From assembly GCA_045107005.1 (NCBI GenBank), contig JBGCFP010000010.1, forward strand, positions 1-6,343: DNA of 6,343 bases, given 5' to 3'. The notes beneath the pieces are model-generated. The model was not told the origin of the DNA and did not search any database. It worked only from the letters and a program-made list of their open reading frames with translations. A program made the position numbers and the translations under genes. This document shows positions 4,881 to 6,343 of the stretch, piece by piece. Every line of letters starts with the position of its first letter. Within the stretch, counting starts at the first letter, position 1. This DNA is from JBCCMA01 sp045107005 (lineage in GTDB: Bacteria > Pseudomonadota > Gammaproteobacteria > Steroidobacterales > JBCCMA01).

Positions 4881-6343
4881 GTGGAGCTTCTGGTCAGTAA
4901 TATTAATGGCGTAGTCTGGAGCCCGGCTCTGATCTATCTGCTGTTGGGCGCCGGTCTGTTTTTCTCGGTGCTGACGCGGTTCGTTCAGGTGCGGCTGTTT
5001 GCGGAAATGCTGCGGCTGCTGTTCAGCGGCAAGAAGTCCGACAAAGGAATCTCGTCGTTCCAGGCGTTGTCGGTGTCGTTATCCGGTCGCGTCGGGACCG
5101 GTAACATCGCGGGCGTCGCGGCAGCCATTGGTTTTGGCGGTCCCGGAGCGGTGTTCTGGATGTGGGTGGTGGCTTTCCTCGGCGCATCGACGGCCTACAT
5201 CGAATCCACGCTGGGGCAAATCTACAAGGAAGACGACGACGGTCAGTATCGTGGTGGTCCCGCGTATTACATCGAGAAAGCCATGGGCCAAACCTGGTAC
5301 GCGTGGTTGTTTGCGCTGGTGACCATTTTCTCCTGCGGCGTGCTGCTGCCGGGCGTACAGTCCAACGCGATCGGCAACGCCATTGAAGTTGCTTTAGGGC
5401 AGGGCTCAGTCATGAGCACGTTCCTCGGCGACATTGGCAGCACGAAACTGATCACCGGCGGCGTGCTGGTAATTGCGCTGGCCAGCATCATTTTCGGCGG
5501 CGTCAAACGCATCGCCAGCGTCACCCAGGTTGTGGTCCCGTTCATGGCACTGGCCTACGTGGTCACGGCCGTCATCATTGTGGCGCTGAACGCGAGCAAA
5601 GTGCCGGCAGTGATTGGTCTGATTCTGTCCGACGCGTTCACGCCCATGGCGGGCATGGGCGCCGCGATCGGCTGGGGCGTCAAACGTGGCGTCTATTCCA
5701 ATGAAGCCGGGCAAGGTACCGGTCCGCATGCGGCCGCCGCGTCCGAGGTCGACCATCCGGCGCAGCAAGGTCTCGTGCAGGCTTTTTCCGTCTACGTTGA
5801 CACATTGTTCGTGTGCACCGCTACGGCGTTGATGATCTTGATTACCGGCACGTATAACGTGCACGACCCGGACGGCGGATTCCTGATTCAGAATCTGGCG
5901 GGTGACATGGCGGCAAGCAGCCCCGCGTTCACCCAGTTCGCCGTCGACAGCGTGATGCCCAACGTGGGCAAGCCGTTCATTGCCGTCGCGCTGTTCTTTT
6001 TTGCCTTCACGACGCTTCTCGCTTACTACTACATTGCCGAGACCAACGTGGCTTACGTGCGGCGCAAATTTAAAGCGCCCTGGGCAATGCTCGTCCTCAA
6101 GTTTGTGCTGATCGCATCGGTGTTTTACGGGACCGTGCGCACGGCAAACCTTGCGTGGGCGTTGGGTGACCTTGGCGTGGGACTGATGGCGTGGCTCAAC
6201 GTGGTCGGCATTCTGATTCTGTTCGCGATGGGGCGACCTGCCATCAAGGCGCTGCAGGACTACGAGCGTCAGCGCCGCGAGGGCGTTTCCCGCTATACTT
6301 TTGATCCCAGCGCGCTGGGTATTCGAAACGCAAAAAAAAAAAA
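4881..6343 (+). CDS. Sodium:alanine/glycine symporter, AGCS family (3' end beyond the window)
   Basis: An inner-membrane transporter that imports small neutral amino acids, typically alanine or glycine, with Na+ (or H+); the exact substrate cannot be read here. It begins with GTG 4881 (VELLVSNINGVVWSP) and stays open for 487 codons. The family signature is a full match: GGPGAVFWMWVVAFLG at residues 86-101, just after SGRVGTGNIAGVA (68-80), a substrate/ion-site region. SNEAGQGTGPHAAAA (273-287) followed by HPAQQGLVQ is the second hallmark. Many hydrophobic helices are visible, as expected for a LeuT-fold protein of about 11 helices. Relatives are usually about 450-550 residues, so little is missing. 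The last codons read RNAKKKK because the window ends in A12. That stretch may be unreliable, so the true C-terminus is unknown. The gene is divergent from the kinase/regulator pair. Confidence 0.93.
   Translation, partial: MELLVSNINGVVWSPALIYLLLGAGLFFSVLTRFVQVRLFAEMLRLLFSGKKSDKGISSFQALSVSLSGRVGTGNIAGVAAAIGFGGPGAVFWMWVVAFLGASTAYIESTLGQIYKEDDDGQYRGGPAYYIEKAMGQTWYAWLFALVTIFSCGVLLPGVQSNAIGNAIEVALGQGSVMSTFLGDIGSTKLITGGVLVIALASIIFGGVKRIASVTQVVVPFMALAYVVTAVIIVALNASKVPAVIGLILSDAFTPMAGMGAAIGWGVKRGVYSNEAGQGTGPHAAAASEVDHPAQQGLVQAFSVYVDTLFVCTATALMILITGTYNVHDPDGGFLIQNLAGDMAASSPAFTQFAVDSVMPNVGKPFIAVALFFFAFTTLLAYYYIAETNVAYVRRKFKAPWAMLVLKFVLIASVFYGTVRTANLAWALGDLGVGLMAWLNVVGILILFAMGRPAIKALQDYERQRREGVSRYTFDPSALGIRNAKKK

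Noticed and set aside
4838..4900. 20-residue leader peptide (MPPFNYSIEQSGRGRGASGQ) overlapping the symporter start
   Set aside because: Only a weak GGGG precedes it and its last codons are the symporter ribosome binding site and start in another frame; no attenuator structure or codon run suggests a leader peptide.

Overview
The window looks like chromosomal DNA of a free-living, probably marine or environmental proteobacterium, most likely a gammaproteobacterium. This rests on the moderately high GC content with GC-rich third codon positions, the AlgZ/LytS-type kinase with a LytTR regulator, the AGCS symporter, and the style of the repeat-rich surface protein (a CP-S...TC domain ending in DDDPSHYFG). 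The genus cannot be told from the sequence. The genes that end inside the window stop with TAA, TAG and TAA, and nothing suggests a non-standard code.

Layout. (1) Positions 3-2816, + strand: the 3' part (937 codons) of a large secreted modular protein. It has a partial and two full SdrD B-type Ca-binding repeats, one DUF11/DUF7507-like domain, a tandem pair of jelly-roll-like modules about 57% identical to each other, and a distinct Cys-containing C-terminal domain. Its start lies before the window. (2) Positions 2848-2880: a strong intrinsic terminator for that gene. (3) Positions 2900-4583, - strand: a LytTR response regulator and a LytS/AlgZ-type sensor histidine kinase whose reading frames overlap by 8 nt. 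The kinase frame has an in-frame TGA at 4449-4451 between two predicted membrane helices, so the gene is either disrupted or starts late and has lost one helix. (4) Positions 4595-4762: an apparent C-terminal scrap of a + strand gene (beta-propeller-like wording, ending in TAG), then a perfect 14-bp inverted repeat. (5) Positions 4881-6343, + strand: a sodium:alanine/glycine symporter (AGCS family) with a GTG start and a good ribosome binding site. It is open at the window end, where the sequence runs into A12.

How they may work together. The surface protein is separate: it is convergent to the regulator operon and has its own terminator. The kinase/regulator pair is divergent from the symporter. 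By analogy with E. coli BtsSR and YpdAB, LytTR systems that each control one transporter, this pair may sense a small metabolite and control the symporter; this is inference only. I found no CRISPR array, rRNA, tRNA or transposase. The most unusual points are the interrupted kinase frame and the Cys-bracketed duplicated modules of the surface protein. I do not see convincing evidence for a wholly new biological system.
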